A stretch of DNA of 64,000 nt from Actinomarinicola tropica (GCF_009650215.1 NZ_CP045851.1:3375001-3439000), one strand, 5' to 3'; positions 9,175-18,024 are shown, counted from the stretch's first letter. A program made the numbers and translations. The notes: a model not told the origin generated them from the sequence alone.

Positions 9175-10818
9175 TCAGGCCCCGCCGGGCGTGTGGCGCA
9201 GCTCCGCCCACCCGAACGACCGCATCTGTCCCGTCGTCCCGGTCGGCGCCTCGACGTCCCACTCGGCGCTGGCGACGGTCTCCTCGCCGAGGATGTTCCA
9301 GTCGCGGATCGCCTGGTCGGGGACGGCCAGCTCGAAGATCGCGGCCGAGGTGACCGGGTCCTCGAACGGGCCGCCGTCGGCACCGTTGCAGACGAGGCTC
9401 GGGATCGCGAGCGTTGCGTCAGGCATGTCGAGGAACACCACGAGCCACTCGAGCTCGCCGAGCTCCTTCGTGTCGTCGTAGTCCGTCACGCCCCAGCGCA
9501 CCTCCAGGAACTGCGCCGAGGCGCTCCACGGCTCAGGGCTGCCGGCCGTGCAGCCGCCCGCCGTGACGTCGTAGGCCGGCTGGTCCGACTCCATCGTCGC
9601 CGTCGTGGGCGTGAACCGGATGGCCTCGGCGTCGAAGACGACGTCGGTCGTGAACCTCGCGGTGTCCTCGGAGCGGACCGCCAGGTAGCCCCAGTCGGTC
9701 TCCCCCGCAGCCGTCACCTCCACCTCGAGCTCGAAGCGGAGGCAGTCCTCGAGCAACCGGCGGCTCTCGGCAAGGACCTCCTCGGTCGGGGCGCCGATGA
9801 GCGCAGACGAGCGCTCGAACGAGTAGTGGATCGGCGGGAGACGGTGGATGACGTGGTGGTCGACGCAGATCTCGTGCTCCTCCTGCATGCAGACCGATGC
9901 CACGGTGTCGATGACCTCGTGATAGCTCGTCGGGTACTCCTCGCCGAGAGTGATCTGCCACTGCCGGGCGAAGCCCAGGTGGGTCTCGGCGGCGAGCCGT
10001 CCTGCGGCGCAGCTCTCGCCCGCCGCGGCCATCCGGGGCTCGACCACTTCCCGCTCGATCTGCTCGAAGTACTCCCTCATCCGATCACCCCACTCCGGGT
10101 TCGGCTCCTCGCCAGCCAGCTCGCGCTGCCGCTCGGCGACGAGGAAGGCGTTGATCTCGCTCTCGATCCGCCTCAACGCGTCTTCGCCGAGGCGGTGTCG
10201 CACCTCCTCGACGTCCCCGAGGAAACCCTTCGCGACGCCGTACCCGCTGAAGTGGTCGACCTCGATCGCCACGTCGGGCGTCTCCATCGACGGACGGGCG
10301 ATGGTCAGCTCGCTCCCTTGGTAGGTGAACGGGAGCTGCTCGTCGACGTCGATCGGTTCGGCCGGCGTGATCGTCAGCGTGGCCGGCACGTCGAAGATCA
10401 GCCCGCTCGGCTGGAGGTCGACGGCGTAGGCGGGGCCGTCGCCGAACGGCAGCCCGTCGATCGCCGCCACCGCCGTCATCGTGATCTCCGCAGGGAACCG
10501 CAGCGAGTCAGCGGGCACGTCGAGGGTGAACGTCGTCCCGTCGGCGGCGTCCAGGGTGAGCGTCCCGCCGTCGAGGCCGATCCACCCCGAGCTCACCTGC
10601 CCCTCGTCGACGTGCGGCGTCACTCGGACGATGTCGTCGAAGTTGCTGGTGTCGACCGGCCCGGTGGACGCCTCTGCCGGCGCCGTGTCCGCGTTCGACG
10701 AGTCGGGCACCGGACCGGCACCGTCGTCGTCGCCGGAGCACCCCACGGCCATGAGACCTGCCACCACCACGGCCGCGACGACGCGCACCGTCCACGACCC
10801 GTTCTGCCCGCGATCCAC
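9175..10818 (-). CDS. lipoprotein with ZU5-like domain, function unknown
   Basis: 547 residues from the GTG at 10818, preceded by GGAGGG at the right spacing; a start 12 codons earlier has no such site. A signal peptide with lipobox (LMAVGCSG) predicts a lipid-anchored extracytoplasmic protein. After an Asp/Ser-rich linker, residues ~85-210 resemble a ZU5-type beta domain (GGTLTLDAADGTTFTLDVP, later VDHFSGYGV). The remainder contains several cysteines (for example ESCAAG and SVCMQEEHEICVDHH) and a Trp-rich C-terminus that I do not recognise. Not obviously part of an operon. A surface or adhesion-related role is only a guess. Confidence 0.75.
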   Translation of the reverse strand: MDRGQNGSWTVRVVAAVVVAGLMAVGCSGDDDGAGPVPDSSNADTAPAEASTGPVDTSNFDDIVRVTPHVDEGQVSSGWIGLDGGTLTLDAADGTTFTLDVPADSLRFPAEITMTAVAAIDGLPFGDGPAYAVDLQPSGLIFDVPATLTITPAEPIDVDEQLPFTYQGSELTIARPSMETPDVAIEVDHFSGYGVAKGFLGDVEEVRHRLGEDALRRIESEINAFLVAERQRELAGEEPNPEWGDRMREYFEQIEREVVEPRMAAAGESCAAGRLAAETHLGFARQWQITLGEEYPTSYHEVIDTVASVCMQEEHEICVDHHVIHRLPPIHYSFERSSALIGAPTEEVLAESRRLLEDCLRFELEVEVTAAGETDWGYLAVRSEDTARFTTDVVFDAEAIRFTPTTATMESDQPAYDVTAGGCTAGSPEPWSASAQFLEVRWGVTDYDDTKELGELEWLVVFLDMPDATLAIPSLVCNGADGGPFEDPVTSAAIFELAVPDQAIRDWNILGEETVASAEWDVEAPTGTTGQMRSFGWAELRHTPGGA

Positions 10819-11159
10819 GTGTCCCTCCTTCGTCGTGACCGACGAGCATGGCACCCCCAGGCGTGTGGCGCTGCGCTGGCAGTCGCCACGAGAGCACAGT
10901 GCGTGTGCGCACCGGCACGCAGTGCGTGCACACGTGGGCCGAACGGCCTAGGATCCCGTCCACCAGATGACGAAAAAGAAGGGGTTGTCATCCCGTCGTC
11001 ATTGTTGTAACGTGACTGCAACACACCAGACGGAGCCACCTCCACTCCGGCTCCCCCGTTCGGATCTCGCCGAGCTCGCTCGGCACCGGTTCCGTCTGGA
11101 TCTCCGCAGGTACCGCTCCGGCGGGTTGGTCATACCGCCCGCGCCCGGCTCGTCGGGGC

Positions 11160-11188
11160 GGTACCTCGGGCACTTCACCAGAGGTACC
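11160..11188. repeat. inverted repeat GGTACCTC-N13-GAGGTACC
   Basis: Perfect 8-bp arms (11160-11167 and 11181-11188) separated by 13 nt, downstream of recR on the minus strand. It could be part of a terminator array with the hairpin at 11201-11225 or an operator; nothing decides between these. Confidence 0.4.
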
Positions 11189-11200
11189 CAGCGCACACCA

Positions 11201-11225
11201 CGGCTCCGCTCTCGCAGCGGGGCCG
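11201..11225 (-). terminator. probable dnaX-ybaB-recR terminator hairpin
   Basis: Arms CGGCTCCGCT (11201-11210) and AGCGGGGCCG (11216-11225) pair with one mismatch around a 5-nt loop, 43 bp after the recR stop on the minus strand. There is no T-run. Confidence 0.5.
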
Positions 11226-11267
11226 TGGCGCGTCAGGCCTCGGACGAGCCCCAGGCCTCGAACGGGC

Positions 11268-11873
11268 TCAGCTCTCGAAGGAGCGGCGGCCCTCGAGCGC
11301 GCGGCCGAGGGTGAGCTCGTCCGCGTACTCCAGGTCGCCTCCAACCGGGAGCCCGCTCGCGATGCGGGTGACCGAGATCCCCAGCGGCTGCAGGAGCCGG
11401 CCGAGGTACATCGCGGTCGCCTCGCCCTCGATGTTCGGGTTGGTGCAGAGGATGACCTCGGTGATCCCCTCCGGCTCGAGTCGGGCGAGCAGCTCCTTGA
11501 CCTTCAGCTGGTCCGGACCGATCCCCTCGATCGGGCTGATCGCCCCCTGGAGGACGTGGTAGCGGCCCCGGAACTCGCGGGTCCGCTCGACGGCCACGAT
11601 GTCGCGGGACTCCTCGACGACGCAGACGACGTGGGGATCACGCCGCTCATCGGTGCAGATGCCGCACAGCGTGCCCTCGGCGATGTTGAAGCACCGCTCG
11701 CAGAACGAGACCTTCTCCTTGGCCTCGCTGATGGCCCGGGCCAGTCGCAGCGCGTCCTCCCGGGGCACCTTGAGGAGGTGGAAGGCGATGCGCTGCGCCG
11801 ACTTCGGGCCGATGCCCGGCAGACGGCCGAGCTCGTCGATGAGGTCCTGGACGGCGCCGGCGTAGACCGACAC
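11268..11873 (-). CDS. recR: recombination mediator protein RecR
   Basis: 201 residues, standard length. Order: N-terminal helix-hairpin-helix ([17 protein letters not shown]), a four-cysteine zinc finger ([11 protein letters not shown]...CGIC), a Toprim domain beginning [12 protein letters not shown], and the C-terminal SRIAxG-type segment ([18 protein letters not shown]). RecR works with RecF/RecO to load RecA at gaps. It starts 5 bp after the ybaB stop, giving the widely conserved dnaX-ybaB-recR order. Confidence 0.97.
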   Translation of the reverse strand: MSVYAGAVQDLIDELGRLPGIGPKSAQRIAFHLLKVPREDALRLARAISEAKEKVSFCERCFNIAEGTLCGICTDERRDPHVVCVVEESRDIVAVERTREFRGRYHVLQGAISPIEGIGPDQLKVKELLARLEPEGITEVILCTNPNIEGEATAMYLGRLLQPLGISVTRIASGLPVGGDLEYADELTLGRALEGRRSFES

Positions 11874-11878
11874 GGGCG

Positions 11879-12262
11879 TCAGTCGCCCTCGCCGAACAAC
11901 CCGCCGAGCTCGCCCTGCGCACCGCCGCCCGGCAGCCCCCCGCCGAGGGCGCCGAGGTCCAGGCCACCCACCGCGCCCTGCTGCATCTCGTTGACCTGCG
12001 CCATGGCGTCGTGGAGCGCAGCGAGGACGAGGTCCTCGAGGAGGCTCGGGTCCTCGGGGTCGATCACCGACGGATCGATCTGCACCGTCCGGAAGTCGAG
12101 GCCGCCGGTCACCTCGACCTTGACCGCGCCCCCGCCCGCGCTGCCCTCGACGACGGTGGCCGCCGCCTCTGCCTGGGCCGCCATGAGCTGCTGCTGCATC
12201 TGCTGGGCCTGCTCGAGCAGACCGCCGAGGTCGAACCCCGACGGGCCGTTGGGATCGGTCAT
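11879..12262 (-). CDS. YbaB/EbfC nucleoid-associated protein
   Basis: 127 residues, typical in size. The Gln/Met-rich N-terminal helix ([20 protein letters not shown]) and following V-E-x-x-x-x-G-x-x-V-K-V-E-V-T-G segment identify the YbaB/EbfC family, dimeric DNA-binding proteins. The C-terminus is a Gly-rich tail. It lies between dnaX and recR, spaced 58 bp from the former and 5 bp from the latter. Confidence 0.92.
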   Translation of the reverse strand: MTDPNGPSGFDLGGLLEQAQQMQQQLMAAQAEAAATVVEGSAGGGAVKVEVTGGLDFRTVQIDPSVIDPEDPSLLEDLVLAALHDAMAQVNEMQQGAVGGLDLGALGGGLPGGGAQGELGGLFGEGD

Positions 12263-12320
12263 GGTGCGCTCCTCTGGTGCATGGGTGCGATCGTGGCGGT
12301 GGACCGGACGGACGGCGTCG

Positions 12321-14210
12321 TCACTCCTCGACGACCTCGGCGCCCGGGAACAGCTCGGTGATGCGGTCGATCGAGCTCGAGGCGACGTCGGCGTTGTCGA
12401 GCTCCGACACGTCGCCGATCTCGGCCATCTCGTCGTGGTGCTCGTCGCCGCTCGCGCGCCCCTCGCCGGCGCTGGCCGCCGACCCACCGCTGCGGCGGAG
12501 TGGGCCCTGGGACGGATCGGCCTCGCCGCCGACCACGAGGCGCATGGCGACGGGGCGACCGAGCTGCTCGGCCAGCGCGGCCTCGACGTCGGGCCGCAGC
12601 TCCTCGCAGCGGTCGCGGTGGATGGCGTTGGGCAGGGCGAACTCGGCCGCGCCGTCGGCGGCGACGAAGTGCCCGGCGTTGTAGCGGGCGCGAGCCCGGT
12701 TCGACAGACGACCGAGCACGGCCGGCCACGCGGCCTCCAGCTCGGCGAGCGTCGGCGCACCACTGCTCGCGGCCGGCGCCCCTGGCGAGGGGGCCGGCGC
12801 CGGCTCCGGCTCGGCGGGAGCCGCCGTCGTCTCCGGCTCGGGTGGGGGCGCCGACGTGGGCTCGGGCTCCGCGCGCGGCTCGGGGGTCGGCGGCGCGGCG
12901 GCATCCTCAGGAGCAGCGGCGGGCGGCCGGGCCCCCGATCCGGCAAGAGCGGCGCGGGCGGCGTCGCCAGGACGGCCGCGGCGGGCGGCCGGCGCCGGAG
13001 GTGCTGCGGGAGGAGCGGGCGGGGCCGTGGCCGGCGCCGTGGACGCCGGCCGGTCCGACGTCGAAGCTGCCGCCGTCGGGACTGCCGGCGGGGAGGGGGC
13101 CGGGCCGCCCTCCGCGAACCCGCGCTCCAGCCGGGCCACGCGCTCGACGAGCGCCGCCATCGACGTGTCGACCTCGGGGCGGGTCATGCGCACGAGGGCG
13201 ACCTCGAGGGGGATGCGCGTGTCGCCCACGTGGCGCATGTCGGCGATGGCCTCGCCGACCAGCTCGAGGGCACGCGTGATCGTGGCCCGCCCGAGGCGGG
13301 AGGCCTGCTCGGCGGCGCGCGCCTGGTCGGCGTCGGTGAGGTGCTGGAGCGGCCCCTGCACCGACGCGAGGAAGATGTCCCGCAACCGGGCGAGGAGGTC
13401 CTCGGCGATGGGGCGGGGCTCGCGGCCGACCGACAGGGCCTCGGCGAGGGCGACCATCGCTGCGGCGGTGTCCCGCTCGCAGAGCGACTCGACGAGCGCG
13501 TCGACCGAGTCGCCACCCGCCGGCGCCCCGCCTGCCGCGACGACCTGGTCGAGCGCCGAGAGCGTGTCGCGCGCCGACCCACCGCCCTGGCGGAGGGCGT
13601 AGGCGATGCCCTCCTCGGTGACGTCGAGCCCGGCGTCGGCGACGACCCACCGCACGTGCTCCTCGAGGACGTCCGCGGGCAGCAGCCCGAACTCGAGGTG
13701 CTGGGTGCGGCTCCGGATCGTCGGCAGGACCTTGTGCGGGTCGGTCGTCGCCAGCACGAACACGACGTGCGGCGGCGGCTCCTCCAAGGTCTTCAGCAGG
13801 GCGTTCGACGCCCCCGCCGAGAGCATGTGGACCTCGTCGAGGATGTACACCTTCGTCCGCCCCGGCGAGCCGATGCCCGCTCGGCCGATGAGGTCGCGCA
13901 CCGCCTCGACGCCGTTGTTCGACGCCGCGTCGAGCTCGTGAAGGTCGAACGACGTCCCCGCCTCGATCGACCGGCACGACTCGCAGACGCCGCAGGGCTC
14001 GCCGTCGGTGAGGTCCTCGCAGTTCAGGGCCTTGGCGAGGATCCGCGCCGTCGACGTCTTGCCGGTGCCACGCGGACCCGAGAAGAGGTAGGCGTGACCG
14101 ACCCGGTCCTCGCGCACCGCGTTGCGCAGCGCCCGCACCACGTGCTCCTGGCCGCGGAGCTCGTCGAAGCGCCCGGACCGGTAGCGGCGGTAGAGGGACT
14201 GGTAGGCCAT
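12321..14210 (-). CDS. dnaX: DNA polymerase III subunit gamma/tau
   Basis: 629 residues starting MAYQSLYRRYRSGRFDEL, the conserved DnaX start. AAA+ clamp-loader features: Walker A GPRGTGKTS (~45), a zinc module with four cysteines (CEDLTDGEPCGVCESC), Walker B region ILDEVHML, and sensor-1 region VLATTDPHK. The C-terminal half is a Pro/Ala/Glu-rich spacer followed by a compact tau-like segment. No A-rich slippery heptamer was noticed, so gamma may not be made by frameshifting. The hexamer TAGAGT ends 7 nt before the ATG, suggesting leaderless expression. Confidence 0.97.
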   Translation of the reverse strand: MAYQSLYRRYRSGRFDELRGQEHVVRALRNAVREDRVGHAYLFSGPRGTGKTSTARILAKALNCEDLTDGEPCGVCESCRSIEAGTSFDLHELDAASNNGVEAVRDLIGRAGIGSPGRTKVYILDEVHMLSAGASNALLKTLEEPPPHVVFVLATTDPHKVLPTIRSRTQHLEFGLLPADVLEEHVRWVVADAGLDVTEEGIAYALRQGGGSARDTLSALDQVVAAGGAPAGGDSVDALVESLCERDTAAAMVALAEALSVGREPRPIAEDLLARLRDIFLASVQGPLQHLTDADQARAAEQASRLGRATITRALELVGEAIADMRHVGDTRIPLEVALVRMTRPEVDTSMAALVERVARLERGFAEGGPAPSPPAVPTAAASTSDRPASTAPATAPPAPPAAPPAPAARRGRPGDAARAALAGSGARPPAAAPEDAAAPPTPEPRAEPEPTSAPPPEPETTAAPAEPEPAPAPSPGAPAASSGAPTLAELEAAWPAVLGRLSNRARARYNAGHFVAADGAAEFALPNAIHRDRCEELRPDVEAALAEQLGRPVAMRLVVGGEADPSQGPLRRSGGSAASAGEGRASGDEHHDEMAEIGDVSELDNADVASSSIDRITELFPGAEVVEE

Positions 14211-14217
14211 CGGGGCG

Positions 14218-14223
14218 ACTCTA
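14218..14223 (-). promoter_or_regulatory. -10 hexamer placing the dnaX start at +1
   Basis: On the minus strand TAGAGT (fits TANNNT) is followed by 7 nt and then the dnaX ATG at 14210, so transcription would begin at or next to the start codon. Confidence 0.45.
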
Positions 14224-14483
14224 GAGGTTCGGGGCCCGCGCTCACCGCGGTGGCGGAACCGGTCGACGAGCGCGACCGTGCCCGCTCCCACAAGTGGCGG
14301 CCAGGCGACCTGCGGCACACCGCAGTTTCCGCTGAGAGCTGCTGCCTCCCGGCCCTGACTCGGTTCACGGGCTGCAGTTGCACAGGGCCCGACCGCCACA
14401 TGCGAGAGCGGGCACCCAGTCACGATACCCTGTCGTCTCCATCAGCAGAACATCGCCGGCCGGCTCGCCGGGCGGCGCACCCG

Positions 14484-14568
14484 GGAGGGGTGCGAGAGCG
14501 GCCGAATCGGCACGCTTGGAAAGCGTGTGTGGGGCAACCCACCGTGGGTTCGAATCCCACCCCCTCCG
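14484..14568 (+). tRNA. tRNA-Ser(GGA)
   Basis: Full class II cloverleaf of 85 nt. Acceptor GGAGGGG pairs with CCCCTCC (14561-14567), discriminator G14568. Anticodon stem CACGC/GCGTG encloses loop TTGGAAA with anticodon GGA at 14518-14520. Long variable arm, T-arm GTGGG-TTCGAAT-CCCAC (14544-14560). CCA is not encoded. It reads UCC/UCU serine codons. tadA follows 27 nt later on the same strand. Confidence 0.97.
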
Positions 14569-14595
14569 CTCAGATCCGCACCCATCGAGGAGCCG

Positions 14596-15063
14596 GTGAC
14601 CGACCAACAGAGCACCGACGAGGACGCCATGCGCCTCGCCCTCGAGGAGGCTCGCGCCGCCGTCGCCCACGACGACGTGCCCATCGGCGCCGTGGTGCTC
14701 GTCGACGGTCGTGTCGTCGCTCGCCGCCACAACGAGCGAGAGCTCCAGGGCGATCCGACGGCGCACGCCGAGATCCTCGCCCTGCGCGACGCGGCCGCTG
14801 CGGTCGGTGACGGCTGGCGCCTCGCCGACGCCACGCTCGTCGTCACCCTCGAGCCGTGCCCCATGTGCGCGGGTGCGGCGCTCGCCGCCCGCGTCGCTCG
14901 GGTCGTCTACGGCGCCGTCGACCCGAAGGCCGGCGCCTGCGGCTCGCTCTACAACCTCTGCAGCGACCCCCGCCTCAACCACGAACCCGCCCTCACCCAC
15001 GGCGTGCTCGGCGAGGAGTGCGGTGAGCTGCTGCGCGCCTTCTTCGCCGACCGGCGCACCTGA
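14596..15063 (+). CDS. tadA: tRNA-specific adenosine deaminase / CMP-dCMP deaminase family
   Basis: 155 residues from a GTG at 14596 with GAGGAG just upstream; earlier in-frame starts would lie inside the tRNA. Zinc deaminase motifs are intact: HAEILAL (ligand His and catalytic Glu) and PCPMCAGA (two ligand Cys). NEREL and ALAARVARVVYGA are typical of TadA, which converts A34 to inosine in tRNA-Arg(ACG). It sits between two serine tRNA genes and may share a transcript with the first. Confidence 0.93.
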   Translation: MTDQQSTDEDAMRLALEEARAAVAHDDVPIGAVVLVDGRVVARRHNERELQGDPTAHAEILALRDAAAAVGDGWRLADATLVVTLEPCPMCAGAALAARVARVVYGAVDPKAGACGSLYNLCSDPRLNHEPALTHGVLGEECGELLRAFFADRRT

Positions 15064-15106
15064 GCGGGGTCGGCCCGCCGATGCGCTGAGGCCACCCGTC
15101 GGCCGC

Positions 15107-15112
15107 TAGCAT
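15107..15112 (+). promoter_or_regulatory. -10 hexamer for tRNA-Ser(CGA)
   Basis: TAGCAT (TANNNT consensus) ends 7 nt before the first base of the mature tRNA at 15120. No convincing -35 hexamer is present. Confidence 0.45.
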
Positions 15113-15119
15113 CGCCGGC

Positions 15120-15206
15120 GGAAGGTTGCCAGAGCGGACGAATGGGACGGCCTCGAAAGTCGTTGTGGCCTCCGGGTCACCGTGGGTTCGAATCCCACAC
15201 CTTCCG
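15120..15206 (+). tRNA. tRNA-Ser(CGA)
   Basis: 87-nt class II tRNA. Acceptor GGAAGGT pairs with ACCTTCC (15199-15205), discriminator G15206. Anticodon stem ACGGC/GTCGT (one G-U) encloses CTCGAAA with anticodon CGA at 15154-15156. T-arm GTGGG-TTCGAAT-CCCAC (15182-15198). No encoded CCA. It reads UCG codons. Confidence 0.97.
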
Positions 15207-15216
15207 CTGCGACGTC

Positions 15217-15250
15217 CGACACGGGCCGCCCGTCAGGGTGGCCCGTGTCG
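15217..15250 (+). terminator. hairpin terminator after tRNA-Ser(CGA)
   Basis: An 11-bp perfect stem (15217-15227 with 15240-15250, core GACACGGGCC/GGCCCGTGTC) closes a 12-nt loop, starting 11 nt after the tRNA 3' end. Confidence 0.75.
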
Positions 15251-15398
15251 CGTCCGGGCTGGGGTTGGCTGTCACACCCCCTTCGTAGGATGGGGTCAGG
15301 TGGTCGGATCGGTGTTCTTCCCCGCCCGGTTCGGTCGCCTCGTTCGCCGGCGTCGGTGCCGGCCTGTGTGCGGCGATGGCGAGTGGGAGGTGGCGCCG

Positions 15399-16733
15399 GT
15401 GGTGCTGCTCGATGTCGGGGAAGCAGATGTGCATCCGGTGGGTCCGGGTGTTGCGCTGTCGGCGTTGGCCCGGGCGGTGGACCTGCTCGGGGCGGTGGAT
15501 CTGGATGCGTTGGATGCCCGGTCGGAGATGGCGCTGGTGCGCGACGTGGAGGTCCTGCGTCGCCGCCTGGACGCGGTGACCGACCGCATGGCCGGCCACC
15601 TGGACGAGTCGCAGGCGTTCGCGGTCGACGGGTTGGCGTCGGCGGGGGTGGCGGTGCGTCACCTGGGCCGGTTGCCACACGGCGAGGCGCGGGCGCGGGT
15701 GCAGTGCGCGCGGGTGTTGCGGGACCTGCCGGCCCTCGCTGCGGCGCACGCGGCGGGGGAGGTGCCGACCGGGCATGTGCGGGCGGTGGCACGGGTGGCC
15801 CGCAACCCGCGTGTCGTGGACCTGTTGCCGGTGGTGGAGGACGTGATCGTGGAGATGGCGCGGGACCACTCCCATGACGGGTTCTGTCGGTGGTTGCGGG
15901 AGTGGGAACGCCTGGTCGATGTCGACGGCACCGAACAGGACGCCGAGACGTCCCACGCACGACGGACCGGGTCGGTGGTGGAGAACTACGACGGCGGGTT
16001 CACCCTCACCGGTGGGTTCGGGAACCTCCAGGGCGCCGCCATCGCCGAGACCTTCGAGTGGTTCGCCCGCGCCGAGCTGATGGCTGACTGGGCCGAGGCC
16101 CGAGCCCGGCTCGGTGACGCCGCGACGGAGGCCGACCTGGCCCGCAGCGCCGCGCAGCGCGGCGCCGACGCCCTCGCCGCGATCTTCGCCCGGGCGGCCT
16201 CCACCGTCGGCCGGGCGGTGCCGCTGGTCAACATCGTCGTCGATCTGGACACCTTCGAGAACGCCCTCACCGGCGGCGAGCCGGCTGAAGCCCCGCAGGT
16301 GCTGGTGTCGACCGGCCCGCGTGTGTGCCGCACCCTGTCGGGGGTGCCCCTCGCACCCTCCGACGTGGTCGCCGCCGCCCTGGCCGGGCAGGTCCGCCGC
16401 GTGATCATCGACGCGGACTCCAACGTGATCGATCTCGGACGACGCCGGCGGTTCTTCACCGGCTCGGCCCGCGAGGCTGCCGAGCTCACCAACACCCTCG
16501 CCCACCCCGACGGACTGCGCTGCATCTGGAACGGCTGCCACCGACAACGCGGCCTGCAGATCGACCACACCGTCGACGCGAGCCGCGGCGGACCCACCGA
16601 CCAAGCCAACGCCGCCGTGCTCTGCGACACCCACAACCGGCTCAAGAACCACGGCTGGCACCCCAACCGCGCACCCGACGGCACCTGGACCATCCACCGC
16701 CCCGACGGCACACCCACCACGGCGCCGGCCTGA
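15399..16733 (+). CDS. DUF222 protein with C-terminal HNH nuclease domain (13E12-type)
   Basis: About 444 residues. The N-terminal two thirds match DUF222 (13E12 repeat family); the C-terminus holds an HNH domain: CIWNGCHRQRG, LQIDHT, GGPTDQANAAVLCDTHNRLK, with the His-Asn-His pattern and zinc-type cysteines. These proteins occur in multiple copies in actinobacterial genomes and behave like mobile or domesticated nucleases, though the activity of most is untested. GTG codons at 15366, 15390, 15399 and 15402 are all possible starts; 15399 is chosen because GGGAGG lies 8 nt before it. It follows a tRNA gene, a common integration position, but no flanking tRNA-end repeat was found. Confidence 0.8.
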   Translation: MVLLDVGEADVHPVGPGVALSALARAVDLLGAVDLDALDARSEMALVRDVEVLRRRLDAVTDRMAGHLDESQAFAVDGLASAGVAVRHLGRLPHGEARARVQCARVLRDLPALAAAHAAGEVPTGHVRAVARVARNPRVVDLLPVVEDVIVEMARDHSHDGFCRWLREWERLVDVDGTEQDAETSHARRTGSVVENYDGGFTLTGGFGNLQGAAIAETFEWFARAELMADWAEARARLGDAATEADLARSAAQRGADALAAIFARAASTVGRAVPLVNIVVDLDTFENALTGGEPAEAPQVLVSTGPRVCRTLSGVPLAPSDVVAAALAGQVRRVIIDADSNVIDLGRRRRFFTGSAREAAELTNTLAHPDGLRCIWNGCHRQRGLQIDHTVDASRGGPTDQANAAVLCDTHNRLKNHGWHPNRAPDGTWTIHRPDGTPTTAPA

Positions 16734-16812
16734 TGCGCCGCCGGGCCGCACGACCCCCGCGCGCGCAGCGCGGGCTAGCGTCAGGCGCCATTCCACGTCA
16801 CAGGGGGGAACC

Positions 16813-18024
16813 ATGACGCTGAAGATCGATCCCGTCGCCGCGGGCCTCGACGAGAGCCGCCTCGACCGCATCCGGGACCACCTGGCGCGCAGCTACGTCG
16901 ACGCCGGCAAGATCGCAGGGTGCTCGGTGGCCGTGGCCCGGGACGGGCACGTCGGGTACTACGAGGAGATCGGCCAGCGGGATCGCGAGCGGGGCCTGCC
17001 GGTCACCGAGGACACGATCTGGCGGATCTACTCGATGACCAAGCCGATCACCGGCGTCGCCCTCATGACGCTCTACGAGCGGGGGGTCTTCCAGCTCGAC
17101 GACCCGGTGCACCGCTGGATCCCCGAGTGGCGCGACCTGAAGGTGAAGGAGCGCGCGGAGGACGGCACGGAGCGCCTCGTCGAGCCGCTCCGGCCGATGA
17201 GCGTCCGCGACGCGCTGATGCACATGACCGGGTTCGGGATGAGCACGCTGTCGCTCCGCACCGACGACAAGGGCCGGGGCTTCCTCGACAGCGACGCCAC
17301 CCTCGAGACGTTCTGCCAGGGCCTCGCCACGGAGAACCTCGACCACCAGCCCGGCACCCGCTGGATCTACGGCGTCTCCACCGACATCTGCGCCCGCCTC
17401 GTCGAGGTGATGTCCGGGCAGCGCTTCGACGACTACCTGCGCACCACGATCTTCGAGCCGCTCGGCATGCCCGACACCGCGTTCCACGTGCCCGACGACA
17501 AGGTCGGGCGCTTCGCCGCCAGCTACGGCCGGGCCCGCGACAAGTCGCTGCGGCTGCTCGAGGACCCGGAGCAGAGCGCCTACCGCCGGCAGCGCACCTT
17601 CCTCTCGGGCGGCGGCGGTCTGGTGTCGACGATGCCCGACTACCTGCGGTTCACGCAGATGCTCCTCAACGGCGGCGAGCTCGAGGGCACGCGGATCCTC
17701 GGCCGCAAGACGGTGGAGCTCATGACGATGAACCACCTGCCGGGTGGTGGCGACATGACGCAGTTCGCGCTGCCCGGCGGCTACGGCGAGGTCGGCTTCG
17801 CCGGCATGGGGTTCGGGCTGACGATGGCGGTCAGCCTCGGGCCCGTGCAGACCGGCCAGATCGGGTCGGCCGGCGACTACATGTGGGGCGGCATGGCCTC
17901 CACCACCTTCTGGTGCGACCCGGCCGAGGACCTTCTCGTCGTGTTCATGACCCAGCTCATCCCGTCCGGGACGTTCAACTTCCGGGGCCAGCTGAAGTCG
18001 CTCGTCTACCCGACGCTGCTCTGA
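16813..18024 (+). CDS. serine hydrolase of the class C beta-lactamase/esterase family
   Basis: 403 residues from ATG 16813, preceded by GGGGGGAA. The nucleophile motif SMTK (Ser74-x-x-Lys77) is clear, and IYGVSTD supplies the Tyr of the second motif. The usual KTG box is replaced by a Gly-rich segment (HLPGGGD), as in EstB-type esterases. No signal peptide is seen, so the protein is probably cytoplasmic and hydrolyses esters rather than acting as a periplasmic beta-lactamase. Monocistronic; convergent with the GGDEF-EAL gene. Confidence 0.88.
   Translation: MTLKIDPVAAGLDESRLDRIRDHLARSYVDAGKIAGCSVAVARDGHVGYYEEIGQRDRERGLPVTEDTIWRIYSMTKPITGVALMTLYERGVFQLDDPVHRWIPEWRDLKVKERAEDGTERLVEPLRPMSVRDALMHMTGFGMSTLSLRTDDKGRGFLDSDATLETFCQGLATENLDHQPGTRWIYGVSTDICARLVEVMSGQRFDDYLRTTIFEPLGMPDTAFHVPDDKVGRFAASYGRARDKSLRLLEDPEQSAYRRQRTFLSGGGGLVSTMPDYLRFTQMLLNGGELEGTRILGRKTVELMTMNHLPGGGDMTQFALPGGYGEVGFAGMGFGLTMAVSLGPVQTGQIGSAGDYMWGGMASTTFWCDPAEDLLVVFMTQLIPSGTFNFRGQLKSLVYPTLL

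Larger units (their letters stand above)
10819..11267. other. intergenic region, no supported gene
   Basis: About 450 bp between the 5' end of the lipoprotein gene and the 3' end of recR. No reading frame here has coding character. It contains an unusually AT-rich patch at ~10967-11032, repeated GTGCGTG/GTGCAC words near 10898-10935 that may form the lipoprotein promoter region, an 8-bp inverted repeat GGTACCTC/GAGGTACC (11160-11188) and a GC hairpin (11201-11225). Confidence 0.6.

Noticed and set aside
11236-11262. Short direct repeat CAGGCCTCG near the recR end
   Set aside because: Only nine bases, in GC-rich DNA where such repeats are common; no structure or function suggested.
10967-11314. 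115-residue plus-strand frame starting MTKKKG in the AT-rich patch before recR
   Set aside because: Runs antisense into the recR end, Ser/Arg-rich, no ribosome site and no family resemblance. The AT-rich patch is noted instead.
11556-14810. 1084-residue plus-strand open frame
   Set aside because: Antisense to dnaX, ybaB and part of recR, and runs through tRNA-Ser(GGA). High third-position GC keeps stop codons rare on the opposite strand.
15120-16813. Possible integrated element bounded by tRNA-Ser(CGA)
   Set aside because: No repeat of the tRNA 3' end and no integrase were found up to 18 kb.
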